Below are positions 1 through 10,085 of a stretch of 64,000 nt of DNA, in pieces. Source of the DNA: Saprospiraceae bacterium (lineage in GTDB: Bacteria > Bacteroidota > Bacteroidia > Chitinophagales > Saprospiraceae). The translations under genes were made by a program, and so were the position numbers. A model generated the notes under the pieces. It did no database searches. It was given only the letters and a program-made list of their open reading frames with translations, and had not been told where the DNA came from. The DNA is taken from NCBI GenBank assembly GCA_016710265.1, contig JADJJL010000007.1, forward strand, positions 124,001 to 188,000. The letters run 5' to 3'. How positions within the stretch are numbered: position 1 is the first letter of the stretch; each line of letters opens with the position of its first letter.

Positions 1-1121
1 ACGCTTTCTATACACTGGACATGTATCAAAACTACATCGTCAAACCTACCAGAGACGACGATCATCTCAATGGAGTTACCACGGCTGATATCATTCGTAT
101 CCAACGTCATATTCTTGGACAAGATGTAATCTCTGATCCTTACTTGTTGATTGCTGCGGATGTCAATAAATCTAACAGTGTTACCTCTGCTGACATCACT
201 GAAATCAGAAAACTTATCCTGGGTAGCATCTCTAGATTTAGCAAAGTTCCTTCCTGGACTTTTGTCCCTAAAGATTATGTCTTTGCAAATCCTGCTCAAC
301 CTTTCCAATACGAGGCCTATGGATCTCTTAAATTGGATGATCCGGATATGACTTTGGACTTCGTTTCCATCAAACTTGGAGATGTTACCAACAGTGCCCG
401 TTCCAATGTAAACTCTAAAGTTAGTGCTAGAACTTCCTCTACGCTTTTATTGGAATTTGATGATCAGATCCTACAGGCCGGACAATCTTACTCCATTCCT
501 GTTCGATCCAACAACTTCCACCAAATCAGAGGTATGCAATACACCCTCAGATTTGACAAACAAGCACTCCAATACTTAGGTACCAAAGGACTTGCTTTGG
601 ATATTTCCGAGCCGAACACTGGCATCAATAGAATTGATGATGGAATTCTGACCATGAGTTGGAACCAACATCAGGCCATCAGTTTATCATCTCAGGAAAA
701 CTTGTTTGAGTTAAACTTTACTGCCAATCAAAATGGACGGTTGAGTGAAATGATCATGATCAACAGTGATCTGACCCAAGCTGAAGCTTACAACCAGAAT
801 TCTGATATTCTAAACGTATCACTTCTTTCCAGAAATGGCACCACTAGCTCACAGACTGGCATTTTTGAACTCTATCAAAATGAGCCTAATCCTTTTAATA
901 AACAGACCGTCATCAAGTATCTATTACCAACTGATGGACCTGTTACTTTAACCGTATATGACATCTCCGGTAAAGTCCTTCGCGTCATCCAACAAGATGC
1001 TCACAAAGGGCTTAACCAATTAATAATTCAAAAATCTGAAATCGGCAGATCCGGTATCTTCTATTATCAACTTGACGCCAATGACCACACCGATACCAGA
1101 AAACTCGTCATCATAGACTAA
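1..1121 (+). CDS. Secreted dockerin/cohesin-like protein with T9SS sorting domain, 3' part
   Basis: The frame is open from the left edge, so this is the C-terminal 372 or so residues of a larger protein. Two dockerin-like calcium-loop repeats stand near visible residues 20-75 (HLNGVTTADIIRIQRHILG, then DVNKSNSVTSADITEIRKLI). They are followed by a beta-rich stretch at about 145-270 that resembles a cohesin-type sandwich (SIPVRSNNFHQIRGMQYTLRF). The last 85 residues are a type A T9SS sorting domain (NEPNPFNKQTVIKYLLP, then YDISGKVLR, ending RKLVIID). The protein should therefore cross the outer membrane by type IX secretion and be held at, or released from, the surface. This dockerin pair followed directly by a sorting domain is typical of very large Saprospiraceae surface proteins. 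Its substrate or partner cannot be told from this fragment. Confidence 0.85.
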   Translation, partial: AFYTLDMYQNYIVKPTRDDDHLNGVTTADIIRIQRHILGQDVISDPYLLIAADVNKSNSVTSADITEIRKLILGSISRFSKVPSWTFVPKDYVFANPAQPFQYEAYGSLKLDDPDMTLDFVSIKLGDVTNSARSNVNSKVSARTSSTLLLEFDDQILQAGQSYSIPVRSNNFHQIRGMQYTLRFDKQALQYLGTKGLALDISEPNTGINRIDDGILTMSWNQHQAISLSSQENLFELNFTANQNGRLSEMIMINSDLTQAEAYNQNSDILNVSLLSRNGTTSSQTGIFELYQNEPNPFNKQTVIKYLLPTDGPVTLTVYDISGKVLRVIQQDAHKGLNQLIIQKSEIGRSGIFYYQLDANDHTDTRKLVIID

Positions 1122-1177
1122 ATCTATTATTTCCATTTTCATGCTCAGATGAGCAATAACCAAAACTCAACTCAAAT

Positions 1178-1206
1178 AAAAAGGCTTCCTAGGAAGCCTT
1201 TTTTTA
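1178..1206. terminator. Rho-independent terminator, probably bidirectional
   Basis: A perfect 26-base palindrome (AAAAAGGCTTCCT and its reverse complement, 1178-1203) continues into a T run and lies 57 bases after the stop at 1121. The symmetric A and T flanks let it act for the T9SS gene on the plus strand and for the oligopeptidase gene converging from the right. Confidence 0.85.
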
Positions 1207-1289
1207 TTTGATAGGTTTTTAAAAATATAAATTTCTAAAACTGGGATAACGGTAAATCAATTAAAATCATATTTTAATTGAAATATAAA

Positions 1290-3332
1290 TTAATCATTAT
1301 CCATTTTATCAAGTAAACTTAATAAAAAAGTATAGTCCCTTGAAATTTCTTTATATTGCTTAAATCTTCCTGAAGCTCCTCCATGTCCACTGTCCATGTC
1401 ACATTCAAATAGAATAATTTGATCACCTTGATGATGTAATCTTAACTTGGCAGTCCATTTAGCTGGCTCCCAATATTGCACTTGAGAGTCATGGTAACCT
1501 GTTCGAATATAAGTATTTGGGTATTCTTGATCTTTAATATTATCATACGGTGAATAAGAATTCATATAGTGATAATATTCATAATCCTTAGGATTACCCC
1601 ACTCATCGAATTCACCTGTGGTAAGAGGAATCGACTCATCCAACATTGTAGTTAAAACATCCACAAAAGGCACTACTGCAATAACTCCTTTCCATAATTG
1701 AGGGTACTCATTCATTATATATCCCATCAACATTCCACCAGCAGAACCTCCATAAGCAAACAAATTATGGGGAGATGTATAATTCTCATGTAGTAAAAAC
1801 TCTGCACAAGAAATAAAATCCAAAAAAGTGTTTTTCTTTTTTAAAAATTTTCCGTTTTCGTACCAGTTACGTCCCAATTCTTGTCCACCCCTGATATGTG
1901 CAATAACAAATACAAAGCCTCTATCCAACAAACTTAATCTTGGTATTGTAAAGCCAGGATCTATTGATATCCCATATGAACCATAACCATACAACAACAA
2001 TGGGGAATCAGGATTTGGAGGAGACATTTTTGAATAAATAATCGTAATTGGAATTAACTGTTCGTCATGTGACATCACATACTTTCTTTCGACTAAATAA
2101 TTATCAGAGTTAAACCTACCTGGAATAATTTGTTTCCAAAACACCTCCAAATTTCCAGTATCTAATGAATACTTGTAGACAATTTTAGGTGTACGTGGGG
2201 ATGAGAAAATCAAATAGAGAAAATTAGAACTAGGAACTAAATTTTTGTAAAAATCAACCGAATATGCTTCTTCATTAAATGGAACATAGATTGATGAATT
2301 ATTATTGTATATAATTCTGATTCGTGGAATTGCAGAGCTTCTTTCCAAAACCACTATTTTGTCGTCAATTAATTCAAATTCCTCAATTAAAATATCATTA
2401 GAATGTGGAACAACTGTAATCCAATTTTCAATAGCAGTATTCTCAATCGCCACAGTCTTTATAGAAAAATTAATTCCATCAAGATTCGTCCTAATAACCC
2501 AAATATCTATTAAATGATCAATATAGTATTCCAAATGTTCTTTTCCTTCAATAAACAAAACTGGCTCTGAAACAGGACTCTTCAATGGCAAATATCGAAT
2601 ATTAGATTCTACCGCAGAAACTGATTCTATTAAAAGATATTTACTTGATTTGCTAATATTTAACCCTACATAAAATGCATCATCGATTTCTTCATAAATT
2701 TTAACATCATTTGAAAATTCGGAATTGAGTCTGTGTCTCCATACACAACATTCTCGTAGAGTACTGTCCTTTGTTGTATAATATAGAAAGTTTGAATCTG
2801 ATGACCACTCTAAATCCTGGCCAGCTGAAACAGTTAATTCAGATATAGTTTCTTGATTTTCTAAATTTACAATTCGAATTGTATAAATCCTTCTACTTTG
2901 AGTATCAAAAGTATAGGCCACCAATTTATTATTGGGACTAATTTTAAATTCTCCCAAATGAAAAAAAACAAATTCCTGAGCCAGAATATTTACATTTAAT
3001 ACTGACTTTAAATTAGTTCCATTTAAGTCCTCGCCACGAAAATACTCTGGATATTCAAATCCTTCTTTAAATTTTTTGAAATACCAATAACCATTATCAA
3101 AATACGGGGCTGCATCTTCATTAGCTGGTATCCTACTTAATATTTCCTGAAATAACTCATCTTGTAGGGAACTGTATTTCTCAAAATAGACCCGAGCATA
3201 ATCATTTTCATTCTGCAAATAGGATAAAACATCTGGATCATCTCTTTGATTCATCCAGTAAAATGGATCTATTCTTAAATCATTGTGAGTAATCAAGGAA
3301 TGGTCTATTTGCTTTGGTTTTGGTTCTATCAT
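1290..3332 (-). CDS. ptrB: Oligopeptidase B-type S9 prolyl oligopeptidase
   Basis: A serine peptidase of clan SC that cleaves small peptides, in oligopeptidase B after basic residues. Counting from the ATG at 3332 (680 aa), an N-terminal beta-propeller covers about residues 60-400. The alpha/beta-hydrolase domain follows, with Ser530 in GGSAGG, Asp615 in GYHDSQV and His650 in DSGHGG. These lie within two residues of the triad known for E. coli oligopeptidase B (532, 617, 652), which supports both the name and the start. The frame can be extended upstream to a TTG at 3368, but that stretch looks like leader or promoter sequence. No signal peptide is evident, so it is probably cytoplasmic. Single gene, divergent from the MATE gene. 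Confidence 0.92.
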   Translation of the reverse strand: MIEPKPKQIDHSLITHNDLRIDPFYWMNQRDDPDVLSYLQNENDYARVYFEKYSSLQDELFQEILSRIPANEDAAPYFDNGYWYFKKFKEGFEYPEYFRGEDLNGTNLKSVLNVNILAQEFVFFHLGEFKISPNNKLVAYTFDTQSRRIYTIRIVNLENQETISELTVSAGQDLEWSSDSNFLYYTTKDSTLRECCVWRHRLNSEFSNDVKIYEEIDDAFYVGLNISKSSKYLLIESVSAVESNIRYLPLKSPVSEPVLFIEGKEHLEYYIDHLIDIWVIRTNLDGINFSIKTVAIENTAIENWITVVPHSNDILIEEFELIDDKIVVLERSSAIPRIRIIYNNNSSIYVPFNEEAYSVDFYKNLVPSSNFLYLIFSSPRTPKIVYKYSLDTGNLEVFWKQIIPGRFNSDNYLVERKYVMSHDEQLIPITIIYSKMSPPNPDSPLLLYGYGSYGISIDPGFTIPRLSLLDRGFVFVIAHIRGGQELGRNWYENGKFLKKKNTFLDFISCAEFLLHENYTSPHNLFAYGGSAGGMLMGYIMNEYPQLWKGVIAVVPFVDVLTTMLDESIPLTTGEFDEWGNPKDYEYYHYMNSYSPYDNIKDQEYPNTYIRTGYHDSQVQYWEPAKWTAKLRLHHQGDQIILFECDMDSGHGGASGRFKQYKEISRDYTFLLSLLDKMDND

Positions 3333-3463
3333 CCAAACTTTTTTAATTAATTTTGCAAAATAAGTCAATTAATTGAATAGAGTTTAAGAATTTTCCAAAT
3401 GTATAAATAATATAAAATTTAAAACAATTAGGCTACTTAACTTATCTTTAGGCAATTTATAAG

Positions 3464-4807
3464 ATGCACGAATTTATCCATAATGCTAAAAAATTGTTAC
3501 AGTTATCTGTACCGATCATGCTAGGCAGTGCAGGTCAAAATCTAATAGCCCTAACAGATAGTTTGTTTTTGTATGGATATAATGAAAATGATTTTGCTGC
3601 GGTTGGTTTTATAAGTGTTTTTTATTTAGTGCTTTCAGCCGTAGGTTTTGGTTTTTCAAAAGGAGGTCAAATTTTAATAGCCAGAAAATTTGGTGAAGGT
3701 GCAAACCTTCAAGTTAATAAATTCTTTTACGCAATTTTAATATTTGAGCTATTACTTGGCTTTATATTGTTTATAATACTCAAGTTATATGCATACGAAA
3801 TTCTTTCTCTCTTTATTCAATCTGAGGTAATATTATCAAAGTCTATTGAGTTTTTGAAATATCGAAGTTATGGATTAATATTCTCTTTTGCAGGCCTTTC
3901 TCTATTAAGTTTATACATGGGTATTGGCAAACCTAAAATAATTTTAATTGACACTGTATTCTTAGGAATTGCCAATCTTATTTTGTGTTATGCTTTTGTT
4001 TATGGAAAGTTTGGCTTGCCAGAAATGGGAATATCAGGCGCTGGACTTGCCAGTACCATTGCTGAAGTAGCAGCTTTAATTTTTTTCCTTATTTTCATGC
4101 TTTTTGATTCACATATCAAACCTTATAGCCTAAATAAACTTCAAAAAATAAGTTATGAAGAAATAAGACATGTTATAAAAATTGGAGTTCCAATTATGTT
4201 TCAATCCATGATTGGTATTGCCAGTTGGTTTATTTTTTTTAGCTTTATTGAGAAACTTGGAGAAAGAGCATTGGCCATTTCCAATCTATTGCGCGTGTTA
4301 TATTTGGTTTTTTCAATACCTTGTTGGGGATTCGCTTCAGCCATAAATACTATGGTTTCAAGAACAATAGGACGGGGTAGGGAAGTGCGTGTTTTAAAAC
4401 AGGTTTTTCATTCATCCATCATTTCAGTTGGACTTACTGCTTTGTTGGCTTTTCCATTTCTATTGCTTGGAAATGTTTTCTTGAAACCTTTGTTAGGAGG
4501 CGAACATGGAGATGTCTATTCTGATACTTCTACCTACTTTGGATTATTGTATTTAATTTTACTTGTAGCATCATTCTCAATTATATATTTTAATGGCGTT
4601 AGTGGAACTGGAGAGGGTTTTAAAGGTTTGAGCATTCAATTGATAGGATCGATCAGTTATTTAGTTTTAGCCTATATTTCTATTAGTTTTCCTGAACAAA
4701 TGGGTTTAAGATGGGCATGGATTTCTGAAATGGTCTACTGGGCTGTACAATGTGTCTTGTCTTGGTGGGTATTAAAATCAGGCAAATGGTACTTAATCAA
4801 ATTCTAA
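3464..4807 (+). CDS. MATE family efflux transporter
   Basis: A 447-residue, very hydrophobic protein with about twelve predicted membrane helices in two homologous halves; the second half begins near residue 235 (HVIKIGVPIMFQSMIGIASW). The opening LLQLSVPIMLGSAGQNLIALTDSLFL is the usual MATE start, with the conserved P and the D of TDS. Family members exchange Na+ or H+ for cationic drugs or other organic cations, and the substrate here cannot be predicted. It sits alone between oligopeptidase B (divergent) and smc, with about 200 bases of A+T-rich DNA after it in which I see no gene. A flippase of the wider MOP superfamily is possible but less likely. Confidence 0.88.
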   Translation: MHEFIHNAKKLLQLSVPIMLGSAGQNLIALTDSLFLYGYNENDFAAVGFISVFYLVLSAVGFGFSKGGQILIARKFGEGANLQVNKFFYAILIFELLLGFILFIILKLYAYEILSLFIQSEVILSKSIEFLKYRSYGLIFSFAGLSLLSLYMGIGKPKIILIDTVFLGIANLILCYAFVYGKFGLPEMGISGAGLASTIAEVAALIFFLIFMLFDSHIKPYSLNKLQKISYEEIRHVIKIGVPIMFQSMIGIASWFIFFSFIEKLGERALAISNLLRVLYLVFSIPCWGFASAINTMVSRTIGRGREVRVLKQVFHSSIISVGLTALLAFPFLLLGNVFLKPLLGGEHGDVYSDTSTYFGLLYLILLVASFSIIYFNGVSGTGEGFKGLSIQLIGSISYLVLAYISISFPEQMGLRWAWISEMVYWAVQCVLSWWVLKSGKWYLIKF

Positions 4808-4989
4808 GAGTTTAATATTTACCTAGAAAATAAAAATTTTCAACCATTCGTATGAAGATTTAATACTATTTTTTAACAAGTGGTAATTAGACACTAACAC
4901 AATAGACATATGTATATATAATTGATTTACAATACATTAAATCATACTTATTACATTAATATCTGAAATAAATATATTAAAAATTTATA

Positions 4990-4997
4990 TATTTTTG
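4990..4997 (+). promoter_or_regulatory. Bacteroidota-type -7 element upstream of smc
   Basis: TATTTTTG matches the TAnnTTTG -7 consensus of Bacteroidota primary-sigma promoters and ends eight bases before the smc ATG. Transcription would start within a base or two of the start codon, giving a nearly leaderless message. No convincing -33 TTTG is visible at the usual spacing. Confidence 0.4.
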
Positions 4998-5004
4998 CAG
5001 CCAT

Positions 5005-8000
5005 ATGAAATTAAGTAAGTTAGAAATAAAAGGATTTAAAAGTTTCGCCAACGATACAGTTATATATTTTAACGAAGCTATTACCGGAATAGTGGGTCCC
5101 AATGGGTCAGGAAAATCAAATATTGTGGACGCCATTAGATGGGTGTTGGGTGAGCAAAAAGGCAAAGAGCTGAGGTTAGAACAAATGTCTGACGTTATCT
5201 TTAATGGAACTAAGAAGAAAAAAGAAGCACCTATGGCTTCTGTTACATTAAGTTTTGAAAACACCAAGCAAATATTACCAATAGAATACCAAAATATTGC
5301 TATTTCAAGGTTATTGTATAGAAGTGGAGAGAGTGAATATAGAATTAATAACGTTCCCTGTAGATTAAAAGACATTACTTCTATTTTCATGGATACTGGA
5401 ATTGGTGCAGATAGTTATGCCATCATTGCATTAGGAATGGTGGAAGACCTGTTGTCAAATAAAGAAAGTGCACGAAGAAAAATGTTTGAGCAAGCGGCTG
5501 GAATTTCAAAATACAAAAGTCGCAAAAGAGAATCAATAAATAAGTTAAAGGCAACAACTGAAGATTTAGCAAGAATAGAAGACTTACTGTTTGAAATAAA
5601 CAACAACTTGGTGGAGCTTGAAAAGCAAGCAAAAAGAGCCAAGCGGTTTTATGAAATGCGAGATAAATACAGGCAGACTGGTCTCAAGCTGTCTGTAATT
5701 ACAGTTGGAACATTAAAAGTAAAAATTGGCTTATTAACTCAAAAAATTGATCAAGGAATTGAAATATTATCAGAAAAAGAAACTGAATTAAGAGTAAAGG
5801 AAGCAGAAACAGAACAATTCAAAAAAAATCATTTAGATAAAGAAAAAAGTTTGGGAGAATATCAAAAGAAGGCTAACGAGCTTTTGGATAAAATTCGTTC
5901 TATCGAAACTGAAATCCAAGTATATACCCAGAAAAAATGGTTTGCAGCAACGCAAATTGAACAGCTGTCAAATACTGAATCCGAATTAAATAACAAGTCC
6001 GAAGTCTTAATTCAGGATTTACTACTTCTTGATACTCAAATAGAAAGAACCAAATTAGAATTTGATAGATTAAATGCAGAATCAGTCAATTTAGAAGAGG
6101 ATCTAAAGCATAAACAGGAAAAATACGATAGTCTTAAATCAATGGCTGACAATGATTCCGAATTTAAAAGTAAGCTTGAAAAGGAAATTTTTGATTTAGA
6201 AAAGCGACTTGCCATTGACAACAATCAAGTTGAAAATTTAGAATTGGACATCCAACGATGTAAATCCGAAATGGCTTCAAAGCAATCAGATTTAAGAAAT
6301 ATTCTGGAAGAAAAGGCAAAACTAGAATTAAAGTATAGAGAACTAACCAAGATAATTCAAAAAACAGTTCAAGAAGAAGAAGAACGAAAAATGCTTCTTT
6401 CACAAAAAAAGAAAATACTTGAGGAAAGAACATCACAAACAGCTCTTCAAACTAGAAAAAGAGACTCTAAAAAAAATGAATTTGATTTATTAAAATCAAT
6501 GATTGAAAAGATGGAAGGATTTCCTGAATCTTCTATTTTTCTATCACAAAATTGGAAAAAAGATACACCAATTTTACTCGACCTAATTTATACAGATGAA
6601 AAGTATAGACCAGCAATTGAATTCTATCTTGAACCATTCCTAAATTATCTTGTAGTAAAAACAGAGGAAGACGCAATTCAGGCTATAAAATTACTTTATG
6701 GTAATGCAAAAGGGAAAGCAAATTTTTTTATTTTGGGTAAAATCATTGAATCAAATAACCCAACAACGGTTGAATTACCTAATTGCAGACATGCCTTTGA
6801 TTTGATTGAAACGGATTCCATGTATACTCCTTTGTTTAAAAATTTATTGCATAATGTTTATGTGATTGACAAAGAAGGCAACCTTGATGAAATTATCAAA
6901 TATCCCGATAATCATACAGTAATTACATTATCTGGCTCAATTATTAAAAAGAATAGCATAATAATTGGAGGTTCTGTTGGACTATTTGAAGGCAAGAAAT
7001 TAGGCAGAAAGAAAAATTTAGAAAAATTAGAAATAGAAATTAAAGAGATTGATCGTGAAGTATTTGAATTAGAGAAATCCTTAGGCGATTTAAAGAATGA
7101 GATAAAGAACATAGAATTAAATAACCAAGAAAATGAATTAAACAAATTCAGAAAAGAGGAATCTGTCTTTCTTCAATCCTTGGCTCAAATTGAAACGAAG
7201 CAAAACAATATTTCAGAATTACAATTACAACTATCAAATAGAATATCAGAAAGTGAAAACCAAAAAATTGAAATTGAAAAAAGGAGCTTTAATCAAATGA
7301 CAGTTCTCTCAGAACTCAAGAATAAGTTAGAAATAATATTGCAAAAGATATTTTCTACTGATCAACTTTTTGGTCAAGTTAGTTCAGAATTGAGTTTATC
7401 AAGCACTGTTTTTAATCAATCAAAATTAGAAACCATTAAATGGGAAAACAAGTATGAAAATTTAATTAAAGATAAGCAATTCAAAGATAATCTTTCTTCT
7501 GAATATAAAAAACAATCTGGAATTAACCAACTTAAGTTAAAAGATTTTAATGCGGATGTAATAAAATTAAAGGAAAATATCCTAACATTTACTACTCAAC
7601 TCGAGGAACAATATGCTTTTAAAAAATTATTTGAGAATGACCTGTCTCTAATGGAACAAGAATATTTGGAAATTAGAAATCAAATTTCTACAAAAGAGAA
7701 TGCAATAAAAGAAATAAATCGTTTAATTGCAGAAATGCAATTGAATATCAATAACATTAAGGATGAGCGTAGCAATCATAACTATAAAATTCAATCCACA
7801 TATGAAAGGGCTGAATTGGAATTTAGCATGAAACTGGAAGAGTATGTGGCGGAAGAAGAAATAGAAACAATGGATGAGGATCAATTAAGAGACAGAGTCC
7901 AATATTATAAAGTTAGATTGGATAATTATGGCGAAATTAATCCATTGGCACTTGAAGCTTATGATGAAATGAAAACTCGATATGACAATATCCAAATTCA

Positions 8001-8562
8001 AAAAACTGATATCCTAACCGCTCAAGAGAGTCTTCTTCAAACAATAAAAGAAATAGAACAAACCGCCACGGAATCATTTTTAGTAGCTTTCAATCAAGTT
8101 AGAACTCATTTTCAAAATGTTTTTAGATCATTATTTACAAGTGATGATGATTGTGATCTTGTGCTTATGGATGAAATGGATCCTTTAGAATGTGATATTG
8201 ACATTATTGCAAAACCAAAAGGAAAGAGACCTAAATCCATCCATCAGTTATCAGGTGGTGAAAAAACTTTAACAGCAATTGCACTTTTATTTTCCTTATA
8301 CTTACTTAAACCAGCTCCATTTTGTATTTTTGATGAAGTAGACGCCCCTTTAGATGATATAAATATTGATAAATTTAATCGAATCATTCGACTGTTTTCT
8401 AAAGATTCACAATTTGTAATTATTACACATAATAAACTTACAATGGCTGAGGTGGATGTATTGTATGGAGTCTATATGGAAGAGCCAGGAATATCCAATG
8501 TAACAGCTGTTGATTTTAGAACATATTCACATGAAGTTACACTTTCAGAAATGGAGGCGTAA
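5005..8562 (+). CDS. smc: Chromosome segregation protein SMC
   Basis: Full-length SMC ATPase (1185 aa), the core of the bacterial condensin that organises and separates replicated chromosomes. The N-terminal half-ATPase has Walker A GPNGSGKS at residues 31-38. A long coiled coil follows, then a hinge at about residues 500-665 with conserved glycines near SIIIGGSVG, then the returning coil. The C-terminal half-ATPase has the signature LSGGE at 1082-1086, Walker B CIFDE ending at Glu1111, and the D-loop. Partner genes scpA and scpB are not in this window. The next gene, an MDR oxidoreductase, starts 27 bases downstream and may be co-transcribed. Confidence 0.97.
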   Translation: MKLSKLEIKGFKSFANDTVIYFNEAITGIVGPNGSGKSNIVDAIRWVLGEQKGKELRLEQMSDVIFNGTKKKKEAPMASVTLSFENTKQILPIEYQNIAISRLLYRSGESEYRINNVPCRLKDITSIFMDTGIGADSYAIIALGMVEDLLSNKESARRKMFEQAAGISKYKSRKRESINKLKATTEDLARIEDLLFEINNNLVELEKQAKRAKRFYEMRDKYRQTGLKLSVITVGTLKVKIGLLTQKIDQGIEILSEKETELRVKEAETEQFKKNHLDKEKSLGEYQKKANELLDKIRSIETEIQVYTQKKWFAATQIEQLSNTESELNNKSEVLIQDLLLLDTQIERTKLEFDRLNAESVNLEEDLKHKQEKYDSLKSMADNDSEFKSKLEKEIFDLEKRLAIDNNQVENLELDIQRCKSEMASKQSDLRNILEEKAKLELKYRELTKIIQKTVQEEEERKMLLSQKKKILEERTSQTALQTRKRDSKKNEFDLLKSMIEKMEGFPESSIFLSQNWKKDTPILLDLIYTDEKYRPAIEFYLEPFLNYLVVKTEEDAIQAIKLLYGNAKGKANFFILGKIIESNNPTTVELPNCRHAFDLIETDSMYTPLFKNLLHNVYVIDKEGNLDEIIKYPDNHTVITLSGSIIKKNSIIIGGSVGLFEGKKLGRKKNLEKLEIEIKEIDREVFELEKSLGDLKNEIKNIELNNQENELNKFRKEESVFLQSLAQIETKQNNISELQLQLSNRISESENQKIEIEKRSFNQMTVLSELKNKLEIILQKIFSTDQLFGQVSSELSLSSTVFNQSKLETIKWENKYENLIKDKQFKDNLSSEYKKQSGINQLKLKDFNADVIKLKENILTFTTQLEEQYAFKKLFENDLSLMEQEYLEIRNQISTKENAIKEINRLIAEMQLNINNIKDERSNHNYKIQSTYERAELEFSMKLEEYVAEEEIETMDEDQLRDRVQYYKVRLDNYGEINPLALEAYDEMKTRYDNIQIQKTDILTAQESLLQTIKEIEQTATESFLVAFNQVRTHFQNVFRSLFTSDDDCDLVLMDEMDPLECDIDIIAKPKGKRPKSIHQLSGGEKTLTAIALLFSLYLLKPAPFCIFDEVDAPLDDINIDKFNRIIRLFSKDSQFVIITHNKLTMAEVDVLYGVYMEEPGISNVTAVDFRTYSHEVTLSEMEA

Positions 8563-8589
8563 TTCAATTTTTCTGAAGTATATAAAACA

Positions 8590-9561
8590 ATGAAGGCAGC
8601 ATATATTGAAAAAACAAACGCACCTTTAAATATCAAAGAAACAGAATTGCCAGTTTCTACATCTGCGATGAAATTAGTTAAAGTTACTTGCGCAGGTTTG
8701 AATCATAGAGATCTTTGGATTCAAAAAGGCAAATATGCAGGAATTAAACTGCCGCTCATTCCTGGTTCTGATTTGACAGGCCATATAGATAATCAAAAAG
8801 TAATAGTAAACCCTGCATTTTATTGGGGAGATAATCCATCCTGCCAATCAAAAGATTTTGAAATTCTAGGATTGCCTTCTAGTGGATCCATAGCTGAATA
8901 TACTCTTGTCCCCAAAGAAAATATTTATCCAGCACCAGAACATTTAGATGACATCCAAAGTGCAGGATTGCCTTTGGCTGGACTAACAGCCTACCGGGCC
9001 TTGTTTATCAAAGCCAAAGTTAAAGCTGGCGAAAAAGTATTTATTACAGGAATCGGAGGTGGAGTTGCGTTATTTGCTCTTCAATTCTGCCTAGCCATTG
9101 GTTGTACGGTATATGTTAGTTCATCCTCCTTAGATAAAATCAATAGGGCCATTTCCCTTGGCGCTAAAGGAGGAGTAAATTACAATAATGAAAACTGGGA
9201 AAATGAAATGCTTGAAATGAGCCAAGGAATTGATGTTGTCATTGATGGTGCAGCTGGAAGCAATTTTGGAAAATTTTTTAAAATGATGAATTACGGCGGT
9301 AGAATTTCATTATATGGTGGAACTCAGGGAAATATTGAGAAAATATCACCGCAAATATTATTCTGGAAACAACTTTCTATTTTTGGATCTACCATGGGCT
9401 CACCACTGGATTTTGAAAACATGCTGGCTTTGGTCTCTAATCACAAAATAGTACCAGTAATTGATTCTATTTTTGGTCTAAATCAAATAAATGATGCCTT
9501 TGAACGGATGAACAATGGTTTACAGTTTGGCAAAATTATTATTCAGATAACTGAATCATGA
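8590..9561 (+). CDS. MDR-family NAD(P)-dependent oxidoreductase (zinc-type alcohol dehydrogenase/quinone reductase-like)
   Basis: A 323-residue medium-chain dehydrogenase/reductase. The N-terminal GroES-like fold contains GLNHRDLWIQKGKY and IPGSDLTGHI. The Rossmann domain begins near residue 145 with GEKVFITGIGGGVALFALQF as the dinucleotide-binding loop. The usual structural-zinc cluster of four cysteines is not present (a single Cys near residue 79, in NPSCQS), so a zinc-independent quinone-reductase-like enzyme is plausible. The substrate is unknown. It follows smc by 27 bases and its stop overlaps the next start (ATGA), so it is translationally coupled to the phosphoesterase. Confidence 0.85.
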   Translation: MKAAYIEKTNAPLNIKETELPVSTSAMKLVKVTCAGLNHRDLWIQKGKYAGIKLPLIPGSDLTGHIDNQKVIVNPAFYWGDNPSCQSKDFEILGLPSSGSIAEYTLVPKENIYPAPEHLDDIQSAGLPLAGLTAYRALFIKAKVKAGEKVFITGIGGGVALFALQFCLAIGCTVYVSSSSLDKINRAISLGAKGGVNYNNENWENEMLEMSQGIDVVIDGAAGSNFGKFFKMMNYGGRISLYGGTQGNIEKISPQILFWKQLSIFGSTMGSPLDFENMLALVSNHKIVPVIDSIFGLNQINDAFERMNNGLQFGKIIIQITES

Positions 9562-10067
9562 GGATTGGTTTACTATCTGATACCCATAGTTACATAGATC
9601 ATAAACTAGAACAATTTTTTTTTGGAGTAGATCAGATTTGGCACGCTGGTGATTTAGGCGATATTAAAGTATATGACTATTTAAAAAGTTTATCTGATGT
9701 CAAATTGGTTTATGGCAATATTGACGATTCAAACGTGAGACAGCATTTCACAGAATCATTAATTCTGGAGATAGAAGGAATGATAATTTTAATGATCCAT
9801 ATCGCAGGTTCTCTGGGCAACTATAATCAATTAACGAGAAAACTAATTAATGAGCACAAACCAAATATTTTAGTTTGCGGTCATTCACATATTTTGAAAA
9901 TTGCATTTGATCACAAATACAATTTGCTGTATGTAAATCCAGGAGCATACGGGATTCATGGATTTCATCTTGTCCGTACAGCCTTAAGATTTGAAATAAA
10001 TTCTGGCAACATTTCCAAAATGGAAATATTTGAACAACCTAGAAAGAAAATAAAAATTGAAAATTGA
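9558..10067 (+). CDS. YfcE/MJ0936-type metallophosphoesterase
   Basis: A small (169 aa) calcineurin-like phosphoesterase. Metal-binding motifs appear in order: Asp8 and His10 (LLSDTHS), Asp32 (HAGDLGD), Asn54 (YGNIDD), His81 (MIHIAG), His109 and His111 (VCGHSHI). Family members hydrolyse phosphodiesters or phosphomonoesters with two metal ions; the physiological substrate is not deducible. The motif usually written GNCD is GNIDD here and the HG-type motif is HIAG, both mild divergences. The start overlaps the stop of the upstream MDR gene by four bases. Confidence 0.88.
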   Translation: MRIGLLSDTHSYIDHKLEQFFFGVDQIWHAGDLGDIKVYDYLKSLSDVKLVYGNIDDSNVRQHFTESLILEIEGMIILMIHIAGSLGNYNQLTRKLINEHKPNILVCGHSHILKIAFDHKYNLLYVNPGAYGIHGFHLVRTALRFEINSGNISKMEIFEQPRKKIKIEN

Positions 10068-10085
10068 TATTAGATTCAGAAAAGT

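Noticed and set aside
5415..7145. Several antisense frames inside smc
   Set aside because: Shadow frames of a long coiled-coil gene; no start context or recognisable protein.
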